A stretch of 64,000 nucleotides of DNA from Sodalinema lacuna_A (GTDB lineage Bacteria; Cyanobacteriota; Cyanobacteriia; Cyanobacteriales; Geitlerinemataceae), in the NCBI GenBank assembly GCA_900149785.2, contig FSSI02000014.1, positions 1 to 64,000 of the forward strand. Direction: 5' to 3'. A model generated the notes under the pieces. It was not told the DNA's origin. It made no database searches and was given only the letters and a program-made list of their open reading frames with translations. The translations under genes and the position numbers were made by a program. Each line of letters opens with the position of its first letter. Positions within the stretch are counted from its first letter, which is position 1. Below are positions 7,343 through 16,757 of the stretch, one piece after another.

Positions 7343-9004
7343 TTAGTCTGGGGGACGTTCCGTGCGATCGATGACCCAGAGATTGCCCGCCTCTTGCCAG
7401 GTCCAAATCAACCGTTGTTGGTCTCGCGAGAGTCTGCCATCGTTCATCTCATAGATGACATCCACCTCAACCACTGCCTCATTGCGATCCTCGCGTATAA
7501 CTCGGATATCATTCACCCGCACCCGATCAACCCGACTCCACCAATCCCGATAACTCTCAAAACCCTCAGGATGTAGATTGCGATTTTGCTGCATGTCGCG
7601 AGATAAGCGATTCCAGCCCAAACTGAGGTCATAGACATCATCTCCCCCTAAAGCTGCATAGTAATCGCGAGTACCCTGACTCACAGAAGGACGCGGTTCT
7701 GGAGTTGGCGTCGGTGTGGGTTCCGGAGTGGGTTCCGGTGTCGGAGTGGGTTCTGGAGTGGGTTCTGGAGTGGGTTCCGGTGTGGGTTCTGGAGTCGGAG
7801 TGGGCGTCGGAGTCGGAGTCGGAGTGGGCGTCGGAGTCGGAGTCGGAGTGGGCGTCGGAGTCGGAGTCGGGGTGGGCGTAGGCGAGACGACAACTGGGTC
7901 ATCATCTTGAGGGGTGCGATCGCGATCCTGCAAGGCCACCGTGGCCATCACCCCACCGCCAATCACCCCCAGCAGCAACGCACCTAAAAGAACCCCTTTC
8001 TTATTCTTCGAGGCCGGCTGAGGCGAGGGACTCGTCCTCGGTGACGACACTCTAGGGGAAACGGCTTCAGTGGCCCCCTGCGTCGGTGGAGGTGTGCCTG
8101 CATTCCAACCTGGGGCAACTGCCACCGTTGGCCCACTCGTCTCTGGCCCAGGGGCCGTTGGAACCACCGGTGGAATTGGAGTAGATCTGTTGCCATCTAA
8201 GGCCGCTAACATCTCGTCGGCACTGGCAAAGCGATCGCGAGGATAGGCCGCGATCGCCCGATCCAACACCGCCGCCAACGGGCGATCCTGTAGCGTCAAC
8301 AGCGATTGCCAGGAAATCTCCCCAGTACGAGGATCACTCGGCAAATCCTGAGGAAGCTTACCCGTCAACAGAAAAATCGCCGTTAACCCTAAACTATACA
8401 AATCACTGGAAAACAACGGCCGGCCCGCCGCCTGTTCACTCGACATAAAGCCCGGCGTACCAATCACAATACTGCTCGTCAGGGACCCCGAACCACTCAT
8501 CACCGTGGTCATCGTTTCCCGTACCGCCCCAAAATCAATCAAGACCGGTTTTCCATCGCGATCGCGCAAAATAATGTTATCCGGCTTAATATCCCGATGC
8601 ACAATCCCCTGACGATGCACAAAGGCCAACACCGGCAAAACATCCCGCAACAGATCGCGAATCTCCGACTCCGAGAAGGTTCCGTGACGATTCAGCCGTT
8701 CCGTCAGAGTTAAGCCCTCAACCCACTCCTGAACCAGATAAAACTGCTCAGCTTCGACAAAATAGGCATAAAGCCGGGGAATCTGAGGATGATTATCCCC
8801 GAGGGATTCCAAAATCGCCGCCTCGCGGGCAAAGCGTTGTTCAATCAACCGCCGCGTCGCCTCATCCTGACTGGTGGGTTTAAGCTGCTTGAGAACACAA
8901 CGCCGGTGAGAGGGCATTTGCGTATCTTCGACTAGAAACGTCTCACCGAAGCCCCCTCGCCCTAAAGATTGTAAAATTCGATAGCGTTGGTTTACGAGTG
9001 TCAT
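7343..9004 (-). CDS. Membrane Ser/Thr protein kinase with Pro-Thr linker and NTF2-like sensor domain
   Basis: This is a 553-residue Hanks-type kinase. The kinase domain spans about residues 8-270: glycine loop GRGGFGET, Lys39 in VLKQL, catalytic HRDIKPDN at 136-143 and DFG at 157-159, all intact. A Pro-rich juxtamembrane stretch leads to one transmembrane segment near 337-358. A long outside linker of Pro-Thr and Pro-Glu-Pro-Thr repeats follows (about 370-440), and then a C-terminal domain of about 100 residues (DYYAALGGDDVYDLSLGWNRL) that looks NTF2/SnoaL-like. The layout implies an extracytoplasmic sensor coupled to a cytoplasmic kinase. Targets are unknown. It is convergent with tRNA-Thr and its stop lies four bases from the tRNA end. 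Confidence 0.9.
   Translation of the reverse strand: MTLVNQRYRILQSLGRGGFGETFLVEDTQMPSHRRCVLKQLKPTSQDEATRRLIEQRFAREAAILESLGDNHPQIPRLYAYFVEAEQFYLVQEWVEGLTLTERLNRHGTFSESEIRDLLRDVLPVLAFVHRQGIVHRDIKPDNIILRDRDGKPVLIDFGAVRETMTTVMSGSGSLTSSIVIGTPGFMSSEQAAGRPLFSSDLYSLGLTAIFLLTGKLPQDLPSDPRTGEISWQSLLTLQDRPLAAVLDRAIAAYPRDRFASADEMLAALDGNRSTPIPPVVPTAPGPETSGPTVAVAPGWNAGTPPPTQGATEAVSPRVSSPRTSPSPQPASKNKKGVLLGALLLGVIGGGVMATVALQDRDRTPQDDDPVVVSPTPTPTPTPTPTPTPTPTPTPTPTPTPTPTPEPTPEPTPEPTPEPTPTPEPTPEPTPTPTPEPRPSVSQGTRDYYAALGGDDVYDLSLGWNRLSRDMQQNRNLHPEGFESYRDWWSRVDRVRVNDIRVIREDRNEAVVEVDVIYEMNDGRLSRDQQRLIWTWQEAGNLWVIDRTERPPD
7700..7890 (-). repeat. In-frame tandem repeat encoding the Pro-Thr/Pro-Glu linker of the kinase
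   Basis: The linker of the kinase is built from short direct repeats. On the plus strand they read as alternating GGAGTCGGAGTG-like and GGTTCCGGTGTG-like units. They encode (PT)n followed by (EPTP)n. Repeat length probably varies between strains through slippage. A similar S/P/T/E linker occurs in the vWA-FGE protein at 37170-37310. Confidence 0.85.
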
Positions 9005-9271
9005 GGGGGCAGTTGACAGGTGACAGTTGACAGTTGAGAGTTAGGAGAGGGAACAGGGAACAGGGAACAGGGAACAGGGAACAGGCAACTTAACCAGAGA
9101 CTCTCACCAGGCTCGCGCGATCGCCTAGGATAGACAAAACTGACATAAAACCAATGGAAACAATACCATAGCAAGGTTTCCTCCCTTTTAACTGTGACGA
9201 GTTCATCAGTTACAGGTCATCGTTGATTAGTAACGGCTCATTCGTAACGGCTCATTGTTCATTCTTTTATT
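9005..9271. repeat. Intergenic region with a (GGGAACA)n heptamer array
   Basis: Between the divergent kinase and murG genes there are about six tandem heptamers GGGAACA at roughly 9048-9088, preceded by a T/G-rich run (GACAGTTGACAGTTGAGAG). The same heptamer recurs at 11942-12052, 28318-28372 and 56586-56668. It belongs to the class of cyanobacterial short tandemly repeated sequences. No promoter elements stood out in the rest of the gap. Confidence 0.8.
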
Positions 9272-10342
9272 GTGGAACGTCCCCATTCTGCCTCAAAACG
9301 TCTACTCATCGCCGCAAGTGGTACTGGCGGCCATGTCTTCCCCGCCCTCGCCACCGCTGAATGCCTAAATGATCTCGACATCGAGTGGTTAGGTGTCCCC
9401 GATCGCCTCGAACGGCAATTAGTCGGCGATCGCTATCCCGTGCATCTGGTTCAAGTCGAGGGATTTCAGTCTCGCCCTGGCTTGGGAACGCTACGCGTCA
9501 TGTATCGCTTAGTTAAAGCCACGATCTGTTGTCGTCGGCTTCTCAAACGGGGACAATTCGACGGTGTGTTTACCACGGGGGGTTATATTGCCGCCCCGGC
9601 CATTTTAGCGGCGCGATCGCTGCAACTCCCCGTCATTCTCCATGAATCTAACGCCATTCCCGGCAAAGTGACCAAATGGTTCGCCCGTTGGTGTGACGTG
9701 GTGGCCGTTGGCTTCCCTGAAGCCGAACGACGACTGGCCCAATATCCCACGATTTGCCTCGGAACCCCGGTGCGATCGTCGTTTCGGCAATCGCATCACC
9801 TCGACTTACCCATTCCCCCAGATGTCCCTCTGATTGCCGTGATGGGGGGGAGTCAAGGTGCCGTAGCGGTGAATCACTTGGTACGTCAATGCGCCCCCGC
9901 TTGGTTTGAGTTAGGGGCTTGGGTGGTTCACCTCACCGGGGAGAATGACCCCGATGCGGGCAGTTTACAACATCCTCAGTATCTTGCTTTGCCCTTTTAT
10001 GATCAAGTAGCAGCTCTATTACAACGGGCTAATTTGGCGATTTCTCGTGCGGGTTCGGGGTCTTTAACGGAGTTGGCGATCGCCCAAACTCCCGCCATTC
10101 TCATTCCCTTTCCCTACGCCGCCGAAGACCATCAATTCTATAATGCTGTCGGCTTTATGGAAGCCGGCGCCGCCCGAGTTTTTCGCCAAGAACATCTCTC
10201 GCCAAAACTTCTACAAACGGAAGTTGAAACCCTCATAAAAGACCCCGAACAACTACACCACATGACAACCGCCATGGCGCACCTAGCGATTCCCAACAGT
10301 GCTGAGCGTTTAGCTGAATTAATCCGCGAAAAACTGAATTAA
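9272..10342 (+). CDS. murG: UDP-GlcNAc:lipid I N-acetylglucosaminyltransferase MurG
   Basis: This is a 356-residue GT28 glycosyltransferase that adds GlcNAc to lipid I on the cytoplasmic face of the membrane, making lipid II for peptidoglycan. The N-terminal loop ASGTGGHVFPALA is the first glycine loop, with FTTGGYIAAPAILAAR the second. HESNAIPGKVTKW is the acceptor-side motif. In the C-terminal domain GGSQGAVAVN and the UDP-GlcNAc-binding stretch ISRAGSGSLTELAIAQTPAILIP are intact. The GTG at 9272 is the likely start. Unlike in many bacteria it is not in a dcw cluster; mraY and murF lie 15 and 51 kb away in this window. Confidence 0.95.
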   Translation: MERPHSASKRLLIAASGTGGHVFPALATAECLNDLDIEWLGVPDRLERQLVGDRYPVHLVQVEGFQSRPGLGTLRVMYRLVKATICCRRLLKRGQFDGVFTTGGYIAAPAILAARSLQLPVILHESNAIPGKVTKWFARWCDVVAVGFPEAERRLAQYPTICLGTPVRSSFRQSHHLDLPIPPDVPLIAVMGGSQGAVAVNHLVRQCAPAWFELGAWVVHLTGENDPDAGSLQHPQYLALPFYDQVAALLQRANLAISRAGSGSLTELAIAQTPAILIPFPYAAEDHQFYNAVGFMEAGAARVFRQEHLSPKLLQTEVETLIKDPEQLHHMTTAMAHLAIPNSAERLAELIREKLN

Positions 10343-10375
10343 AACAGTTCATCAATGGTTCTGAATCAATCATCC

Positions 10376-10424
10376 TGAATTAACAATTCTGAATTAACAA
10401 TTCTGAATTAACAATTCTGAATCA
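10376..10424 (+). repeat. 14-bp tandem repeat (GAATTAACAATTCT)
   Basis: About three and a half copies of GAATTAACAATTCT lie directly before the glycosyltransferase gene. Each unit is itself nearly palindromic (AATT...AATT). It occupies the place where the promoter or leader of the downstream gene should be. Confidence 0.8.
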
Positions 10425-11942
10425 TTGATAGCTGTTGCCCTGACATCTGTTCATCGTTCACAGCATTACATACGGCGTTCCATTTTGTCCCAGTCTAGCC
10501 CTAGTCCCCGATCTCACATTTCCCCAAAGCGGAGTTTTTTCCCGTCTGCACTGAGTCACAAACCTCTTGCATTCGGAATGTTGCTCATTTTTATCATCTC
10601 ATTGTCCCTGAGATTGTGGCAACTCAACCGTTTTAATACCCTTATTTTTGACGAAATCTATTTCGCTGATCATGGGTTTAGCTATCTCAAACAACTCGAT
10701 TTATTTGATGTTCACCCACCTCTCGGTAAATACTGTTTAGCCCTAGGAATTTGGCTTCACGCTCATCTTTTTGGCGGGGCGACAACCTTCGCTGAAGCCA
10801 CCGCCGTCAGTCAACTCGACGCGATCGCCTACCGCTGGCTAAACGCCGTTACTGGGTCCTTCATTCCTCTGTTGGTGGGGGCGATCGCCTACCAATTCAC
10901 CCGTCGCGATCGCCTCACACTTCTCGCTAGTGGCTTCGTTGCCCTTGATGGCTTACTTCTGGTTGAGTCTCGCCTCAGTTTAATTAACGTCTATCTCATC
11001 TTTTTCGGATTACTTGGACTGTGGTGTTTTGCCAAGGCGATCGCTCAAAATATGTCCCTAAAATGGCTGATTTTAACGGGAGGCTTTTGGGGCGCTTGTG
11101 CATCGGTAAAATGGAATGGACTCGGCTTTTTACTCGGTGTCTATCTTCTCTATGGACTTGCCTGGGGACTCGATGAACTCCAACATTGGCAAACTACAAA
11201 TTTTAATGAATCCGCTCAAAAAAAACCAATTCAAACCCCCCTAAAATCCATCCTCCAAATTTCTATACTCCAATTTGTGCTTAGCTTTGGCGTTGTCCCC
11301 TTTATTATCTATCGCCTGCAATGGATTCCCCATTTACAACTTCAGACAAAATTCACATTTTTGGGAATGCAGCACCAGATATTAGGCTATCACGAAAGTA
11401 TTGGCAGTAGCGTTGATGATCATCCCTATTGTTCCCCCTGGTATAGTTGGATTTGGATGCGTCGTCCCGTCGCCTATTACTTTGAACGACTCGAAATTCA
11501 GGGGAACACAACCATTTTTGATATTCATGCGTTTGGTAATCCAATCCTTTGGTGGCTCTCGACTTTAGCGATCGCTGGATTGATATTTAAATGGTGTTTG
11601 AATTTAGGAGATTGGTTGACAAACAGGCAAATTTATTATAGTAAATTCTATCTGCAAAGTATTATTATTACTCAGTATTGTGCCAACTTTCTTCCTTGGG
11701 TAAGTGTCTCTCGCTGTACCTATATTTATCACTATATGCCCGCCTCTATCCTTGCCTTTATGACCTTAGCCGGGTGGGTTGACTCGGGTTTAGGGAAACG
11801 ACATTGGCTTTGGCGGAGTCTGAGTTGGGGCGCGATCGCCGTCATCATCGCCGGGTTTATCTTTTGGCTACCCATTTATCTCGGACTTCCCCTCTCCCCC
11901 GAGGAGTTTAACCGCCGTATGTGGTTTCAATCTTGGTATTAG
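10425..11942 (+). CDS. PMT-family (GT39) protein mannosyltransferase-like membrane protein
   Basis: This polytopic membrane protein of up to 505 residues has about ten hydrophobic segments. After the first transmembrane helix comes the DE motif (LIFDEIYFADHGFSYL), and then DVHPPLGKYCLALGIWL, the two signatures of dolichyl-phosphate-mannose:protein mannosyltransferases. The family transfers mannose from a polyprenyl carrier to Ser/Thr of exported proteins or to glycans on the outer side of the membrane. The first start in frame is TTG 10425, but the first about 45 residues are polar and Ser-rich, so the true start could be further in (Met52 lies just before TM1). The stop abuts the heptamer array. 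Confidence 0.85.
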   Translation: MIAVALTSVHRSQHYIRRSILSQSSPSPRSHISPKRSFFPSALSHKPLAFGMLLIFIISLSLRLWQLNRFNTLIFDEIYFADHGFSYLKQLDLFDVHPPLGKYCLALGIWLHAHLFGGATTFAEATAVSQLDAIAYRWLNAVTGSFIPLLVGAIAYQFTRRDRLTLLASGFVALDGLLLVESRLSLINVYLIFFGLLGLWCFAKAIAQNMSLKWLILTGGFWGACASVKWNGLGFLLGVYLLYGLAWGLDELQHWQTTNFNESAQKKPIQTPLKSILQISILQFVLSFGVVPFIIYRLQWIPHLQLQTKFTFLGMQHQILGYHESIGSSVDDHPYCSPWYSWIWMRRPVAYYFERLEIQGNTTIFDIHAFGNPILWWLSTLAIAGLIFKWCLNLGDWLTNRQIYYSKFYLQSIIITQYCANFLPWVSVSRCTYIYHYMPASILAFMTLAGWVDSGLGKRHWLWRSLSWGAIAVIIAGFIFWLPIYLGLPLSPEEFNRRMWFQSWY

Positions 11943-12052
11943 GGAACAGGGAATAGGGAACAGGGAACAGGGAACAGGGAACAGGGAACAGGGAACAGGG
12001 AACAGGGAACAGGGAATAGGGAACAGGGAACAGGGAACAGGGAACAGGGAAT
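11942..12052 (+). repeat. (GGGAACA)n heptamer array
   Basis: About fifteen heptamers in tandem, mostly GGGAACA with three or four GGGAATA variants, start at the stop codon of the PMT-family gene and end 85 bases before the next ATG. It is the longest array of this family in the window. The array starts inside the stop codon region, showing how tightly it abuts coding sequence. Confidence 0.92.
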
Positions 12053-12136
12053 ACTTAGGGGTGTGCCGCATCAGACCGGGAAACGCTATATGATGTCTAA
12101 CAATTAGCGACTCATGAATCACAAAAAACAACTAAG

Positions 12137-14020
12137 ATGATTCGGCATTGGCAAAGTTGGCTCATCCTCGGGGCGGTGATTTTGGTGGCGATCGCGCCAA
12201 TGCTCGAACGTAGCTATCCAATCACCCATTCGACCCACTTTAACCTCAGTTGGGCCATTCAATACCAACATCAGTTTTTCAGCGGACAAGTCTATCCTCG
12301 CTGGCTAGAATTCTCCAACTTCGGCTTTGGTAATGCCACCTTTGCCTTCTATCCCCCTCTCTGTATGCTGGCGACCTTGCCCTTTCGCGCCCTGGGATGG
12401 GGACTCGAAGGCTCTCTCATTGGTAGCATGGCCCTGGCCCTGGCCGTCCTAGCTGCTGGCTTATATGGCTTAGGCGATCGCCTCTTTCCTCGCTGGATTG
12501 CCATCCTCGTGGCCGCCTTGGGCATCCTCTCCCCCTATTTCCTCGTCGATATCTATCAACGGGGGTCCCTCGGAGAAGTCTGGGCCATCGCCCTGATTCC
12601 CTGGGTTAACCTCACGACCCTAGACCTCGTTGCAGAAGACCTCGTTGCAGAAGACCTCGTTGTAGAAGACTATCACCCGCCCAACCCACTCAATTCAGAT
12701 AACAACTCCGACCTCTCCTGGAGAGGCCTCCTCACAACCTGGAGAACCCTCCTGAAAGGCAAACGTCTACCCTTGACGGGGGCCTATACCCTCCTCATCC
12801 TCTCCCATCTGCCCACCCTGCTGATTTTCACCCTAATTTGGCTCCCTTTTCCCGCCTGGATTGCTGCCCCAGGCCAACGCAAATCAGCTTTATCTCGCTG
12901 TTACCTTGCCGTTGTCCTGGCCCTTGGACTGAGCGCATTTTTCCTCATCCCAATTCTCATCGATAGCGGTTCCGTTCAACTGTCGGCCCTCTACGGTTCC
13001 CCCGACTACTTACCGCAAAATCGCCTCATCTTATCGGGACTTTGGCAATTCCAGCCCCAACTCACAGACCATTGGTTCGATCGCGGGTTACTCGATCTCT
13101 GGTGGCTGTCAGTGTTCGTGAACCTAGGGAGTGGCCTGGTAATCCTCCTGATGGCGGGGGGGTGGCTTGCCAAAGCCCCCCAGTTACGCCTCAGTAGCTA
13201 TTGGCTCGTGTGCAGTAGTATTGCCTTACTGATGACCACCGATCTCCTAGGATGGCTGTATGAACCCACCTACGTCTTACAAGGGATTCAGTTTTCCTGG
13301 CGTTGGCTGGCCATTCCCTGCGTCTATGTGCCATTACTGCTCGGGCATGGGCTGGCCTACAGCGATCGCCGCCATCCCTCATCCCCCGCCCGTAGAGGTA
13401 CCGTAGCGGTCCTCTGCGGGCTGTTAGGGGTCGCGATCGCCACCCAGATCGCCCAAGGCATCATCATCGCCGAACGAGCCAACTACGACCCCTCAAGCAT
13501 CCATCACTTTGCCCGACTGGCCAGCCAAAAAACCGTCAGCGACACCTACCGCCTGCCCCCAGGCGAGCCTTTTCTGAACTGGCATTGGCGACGGGGAGAA
13601 CAACTGGCCCTGGTCGATGTCTACGAATATCGAGCCAAATGGGTAAACTTAGAAATGCCACCGACCCAGGAGTATCCATTACTGGCCTGGCAAGATGGGG
13701 GAGAAGGAGCGTTGTCACGCGATCGCTGGCAACCCGGTCAACGAGCCTTTTTGGCAAATAATCTGACCCTCGTCTCCCAAGCTGTCGAACTACGGACCTT
13801 CGACTATCCCGCTTGGTTCGTTCGTCTCGATGACCGCCCTTGGCAACGGGTTGATCATACCCGAGATGGGCGGATTCAAGTCTGGATTCCTCCGGGAGTT
13901 CATCAAGCCACTATTGCCTATCAGGGAACGTTTGCAGAGCATCTTGGAGTCATCATTACCAGCGTGACGGGCCTGTTCATCGGCTTAGGATTAGCCCTCA
14001 GCCATCGACTGTTTTGTTAA
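12137..14020 (+). CDS. Polytopic membrane protein with PTPS-related (YfhO-like) domain
   Basis: This is a 627-residue protein with about ten transmembrane segments. The N-terminal part (SWAIQYQHQFFSGQVYPRWL, then FAFYPPLCMLATLPFRALG) is typical of the family annotated as 6-pyruvoyl-tetrahydropterin synthase-related membrane proteins. That name is misleading: these are more like GT-C fold glycosyltransferases or YfhO-type proteins. A cytoplasmic or periplasmic loop near residue 160 carries the repeat DLVAEDLVAEDLVVEDY, encoded by a 15-bp tandem repeat at about 12620-12670. The C-terminal part (about 440-600) is a soluble domain. It follows the PMT-family gene and may share its role in surface glycan assembly. 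Confidence 0.72.
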   Translation: MIRHWQSWLILGAVILVAIAPMLERSYPITHSTHFNLSWAIQYQHQFFSGQVYPRWLEFSNFGFGNATFAFYPPLCMLATLPFRALGWGLEGSLIGSMALALAVLAAGLYGLGDRLFPRWIAILVAALGILSPYFLVDIYQRGSLGEVWAIALIPWVNLTTLDLVAEDLVAEDLVVEDYHPPNPLNSDNNSDLSWRGLLTTWRTLLKGKRLPLTGAYTLLILSHLPTLLIFTLIWLPFPAWIAAPGQRKSALSRCYLAVVLALGLSAFFLIPILIDSGSVQLSALYGSPDYLPQNRLILSGLWQFQPQLTDHWFDRGLLDLWWLSVFVNLGSGLVILLMAGGWLAKAPQLRLSSYWLVCSSIALLMTTDLLGWLYEPTYVLQGIQFSWRWLAIPCVYVPLLLGHGLAYSDRRHPSSPARRGTVAVLCGLLGVAIATQIAQGIIIAERANYDPSSIHHFARLASQKTVSDTYRLPPGEPFLNWHWRRGEQLALVDVYEYRAKWVNLEMPPTQEYPLLAWQDGGEGALSRDRWQPGQRAFLANNLTLVSQAVELRTFDYPAWFVRLDDRPWQRVDHTRDGRIQVWIPPGVHQATIAYQGTFAEHLGVIITSVTGLFIGLGLALSHRLFC

Positions 14021-14046
14021 CCCCTTGCCTTACCCCCCGAACCATC

Positions 14047-16227
14047 ATGTGGTCAGCCTTGAAACGACGTTTGGCTCAACGCAGCTTCAATCTCTCTTCA
14101 TCCGAAGGGTACAAGATGATTGCAGCCACCGGCGTTGCGGGACTGGTGTTGCTGTTGCGGGGGTTGGGACTCTTACAAGGGGCCGAATGGGCCGCATCGG
14201 ATCTCTTGTTGCGCCTACGACCCTCCTCTCCTCTGAATAACCGTCTGTTGGTAGTCGGAATTGATGAAGAGGACTTACGGGAAGTGGGAACCTGGCCAAT
14301 TCCCGACCAGGTTTTGGCCGATTTGATTGAACGCTTAAATGAGTCAAACCCTCGCGCCATTGGCTTAGATATCTATCGAGATTTACCGGTTGACCCGGGT
14401 CACGACCGACTGATTGAGTTGTTTGAACAGCAAGAGAACTTAATCGGGATTGAGAAACTCGAGTATGAAGACGGCTCCAAAGTCGATGCTCCTCAAGTTT
14501 TAAAAGATCGAAATGCCATAGGGTTTAATAATACATTGGTCGATGCTGATGGGGTCGTCCGCCGTAGTTACCTCTTTCTGCGCGATGAGGAGGGGACACT
14601 CCATCGTAGCTTTGCTCTCAAGTTAGCCTTGCTGTACTTACAACAGGAGAACATTACCCCCCGAGAGGCGCCGACGGGGGAGATGCAGCTTGGGGCCGCG
14701 ATATTTGCTCACTTCGAGGCCCATGATGGCCCCTATATTCAGGCCGACGATCGCGGCTATCAGTTTCTACTCAACTATCGCGGTCCCGCTAGCGATATTA
14801 AAACTGTCACCTTGCAGCAAGTTTTAAATGGGGAGGTGGCCGACGAGTTGATTCGCGATCGCGTCGTCTTGATTGGTTCGACGGCTTCGAGTATTCGAGA
14901 TGTGTTTATTACCCCCTATAGTCGCAGTCTTCTCAATACTCAGAAGGAAGTGGCCGGGGTCTTACTTCAAGCGGAGTTTGTGGGACAGCTTCTCGATGCG
15001 TCGTTGGAAGGACGGCCGATGCTGACGGTTTGGCCAGAACTGGCCGAAGTCATCTGGATCTTAGGTTGGGCGTGGTTAGGGGCGTTCCTGAGTTGGATCC
15101 TACCATCGGTGCGGCGATCGCTGGTGGCTCTCATCATCGCCATGCTGCTGTTGACGGGACTCAGCTATGGGGCCTATTGTTTTGACCTTTGGATTCCGGT
15201 GATTCCGGCCCTGTTGTCTCTGTCTGGCTCGACGGCTGTGATTGTGGGCTATCTCGCTTATTTAGGTGAGGAATTACGCAAATCTAAGGAATTTTTGCAA
15301 AGTATCATCAATACGATTCCTGACCCCATTTTTGTCAAGGATACCGCCTTACGTTCTGTGGTCTTGAACCAAGCCTATAGTGACTTAGTCGGTTATCCTC
15401 TGACGACGTTACTCAATCGCTCTGAATCAGATATCTTTCCCCAAGCTCAAGCCGAGGCCTTCCGGCGTGAAGATGAACAGGTTTTGAAAACCGGCTGCGA
15501 TCGCGAAACCGAAGAAACCCTCACCGACGCGGAGGGAAACCTGCATATTTTGGCCACCAAGCGATCGCTTCACGCCGATGGCTCGGGTAACCACTTTCTT
15601 ATCGGGGTCATTCGCGATATTACTGAACGTAAGCTCCTCGAAGACCAACTTAAACAAATGGCCGCTGAGTTAGCCGAGTCCAATGCTGCCCTCAAACAAG
15701 ATGCGAATCACGACGAACTGACAGGATTGCCCAACCGTAAACTTTTTCAAGAACGTCTTAGACAGTCTATTGATTGGGCGCAAAGCAATCAAAAACTTGT
15801 GGGTGTGATGTTTTTAGATCTCGATGGCTTCAAGGAGGTTAATGATACCTTGGGTCATGCCTCGGGCGATGTTTTACTGCAACATGTTGCCAATCGCTTG
15901 AGCAGCAGTTTACGAGGAAGTGACACCGTTGCTCGCCTCGGTGGAGATGAGTTTACGGTAATTTTGCCTGGGATTCCGAGTATTGCGGACGCCGAACGTG
16001 TGGCTCAAAAATTAGTGAAGACCCTTTCAAACCCTTTTGAATTAGAAGAGGGAACCGTCTCAGTGACCACGAGCCTAGGAATTGGCATTTATCCCATCCA
16101 TGAACATCAGCTTGATCAGCTTATTCATCTTGCTGATGAAGCCATGTTTGAGGCTAAAAAACAGGGTAAAAACTGTTATTGTCTAGCTCACACTAATCCC
16201 AACTTGAATCCTAACATCTCAGAGTGA
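14047..16227 (+). CDS. CHASE2-PAS-GGDEF diguanylate cyclase
   Basis: This protein of about 726 residues begins with a TM helix and an extracytoplasmic CHASE2 sensor (about 40-330; LLVVGIDEEDLREVGTWPIPD). Three closely spaced TM helices follow (about 335-415), then a PAS domain (about 425-550; INTIPDPIFVKDTALRSVVLN) with a PAC tail, and a GGDEF domain (about 565-720). The active-site loop near residue 631 reads GGDEF, and the preceding MFLDLDGFKEVNDTLGH motif is intact, so it should make c-di-GMP. No inhibitory RxxD was evident five residues before GGDEF. The frame is open to TTG 14014, overlapping the previous gene, but ATG 14047 gives a sensible N-terminus. Confidence 0.92.
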   Translation: MWSALKRRLAQRSFNLSSSEGYKMIAATGVAGLVLLLRGLGLLQGAEWAASDLLLRLRPSSPLNNRLLVVGIDEEDLREVGTWPIPDQVLADLIERLNESNPRAIGLDIYRDLPVDPGHDRLIELFEQQENLIGIEKLEYEDGSKVDAPQVLKDRNAIGFNNTLVDADGVVRRSYLFLRDEEGTLHRSFALKLALLYLQQENITPREAPTGEMQLGAAIFAHFEAHDGPYIQADDRGYQFLLNYRGPASDIKTVTLQQVLNGEVADELIRDRVVLIGSTASSIRDVFITPYSRSLLNTQKEVAGVLLQAEFVGQLLDASLEGRPMLTVWPELAEVIWILGWAWLGAFLSWILPSVRRSLVALIIAMLLLTGLSYGAYCFDLWIPVIPALLSLSGSTAVIVGYLAYLGEELRKSKEFLQSIINTIPDPIFVKDTALRSVVLNQAYSDLVGYPLTTLLNRSESDIFPQAQAEAFRREDEQVLKTGCDRETEETLTDAEGNLHILATKRSLHADGSGNHFLIGVIRDITERKLLEDQLKQMAAELAESNAALKQDANHDELTGLPNRKLFQERLRQSIDWAQSNQKLVGVMFLDLDGFKEVNDTLGHASGDVLLQHVANRLSSSLRGSDTVARLGGDEFTVILPGIPSIADAERVAQKLVKTLSNPFELEEGTVSVTTSLGIGIYPIHEHQLDQLIHLADEAMFEAKKQGKNCYCLAHTNPNLNPNISE

Positions 16228-16305
16228 TGACCGGTCACGTTTCAAGCCCCAGCCACCCATCTCCTTGAGGCTAGATGGCTGAGGGTGTCTCCTAGCCCGC
16301 GAGAC
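16228..16305. terminator. Possible bidirectional terminator between convergent genes
   Basis: The gap between the cyclase and the DUF6761 gene contains an imperfect hairpin, CAGCCACCCATCT paired with AGATGGCTG, at about 16249-16281. There is no strong T-run, so termination here is uncertain. Confidence 0.35.
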
Positions 16306-16533
16306 TTAATAATAGGGAACCTCGAAATTAGAGGGGTCTTGAATAAAGCGTAATGCCTCTTCCTCAAGACGATGGATAAGGATGGGTTCTAAGCTTTTAT
16401 CCTGACGGAGCGCACTTAAATATCCATCTAAGTAGAGTCTGAGATCATCAGTGCGATAGCCTCGACTCCAGAGACCCGTAAAACGGTCAGTCAAGGCTTG
16501 GTAATGCCGGATTGTCAGAGTATTTTGTAACAT
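16306..16533 (-). CDS. DUF6761 family small cyanobacterial protein
   Basis: This 75-residue protein begins MLQNTLTIRHYQALTDRF, continues with WSRGYRTDDLRLYLDGYLSAL, and ends HRLEEEALRFIQDPSNFEVP. I recognise this as a conserved small cyanobacterial family (DUF6761) of unknown function. The frame is open for 39 further codons upstream, but the family start is the Met at 16533. The gene is divergent from the response regulator gene at 16758 across about 225 bases. Confidence 0.75.
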   Translation of the reverse strand: MLQNTLTIRHYQALTDRFTGLWSRGYRTDDLRLYLDGYLSALRQDKSLEPILIHRLEEEALRFIQDPSNFEVPYY

Positions 16534-16757
16534 GGTTACGCCGGTTAACAGAAGGACAAATTGACGGGGAACAGGAGAGTCAGCCCGAGGGCTGACCCTC
16601 TTATTTAAGGGTAACAGAAACCACTCAAGCCTGTCTTTGACCGAGATCACTGGCCAACGTCAGGTAACAGGAGTTACAGAACCATGACAAAGCCTTTGCT
16701 AGCGTAGGGTTGCTTCTCGTTTTAGACCGATCGAACACTACAGGGGTATAGTTTGTT

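Noticed and set aside
7716..7910. Gly-Val-rich frame opposite the kinase linker
   Set aside because: It is the antisense reading of the Pro-Thr repeat.
11868..12131. Minus-strand frame full of CSLFPVP repeats
   Set aside because: It is a translation of the GGGAACA heptamer array.
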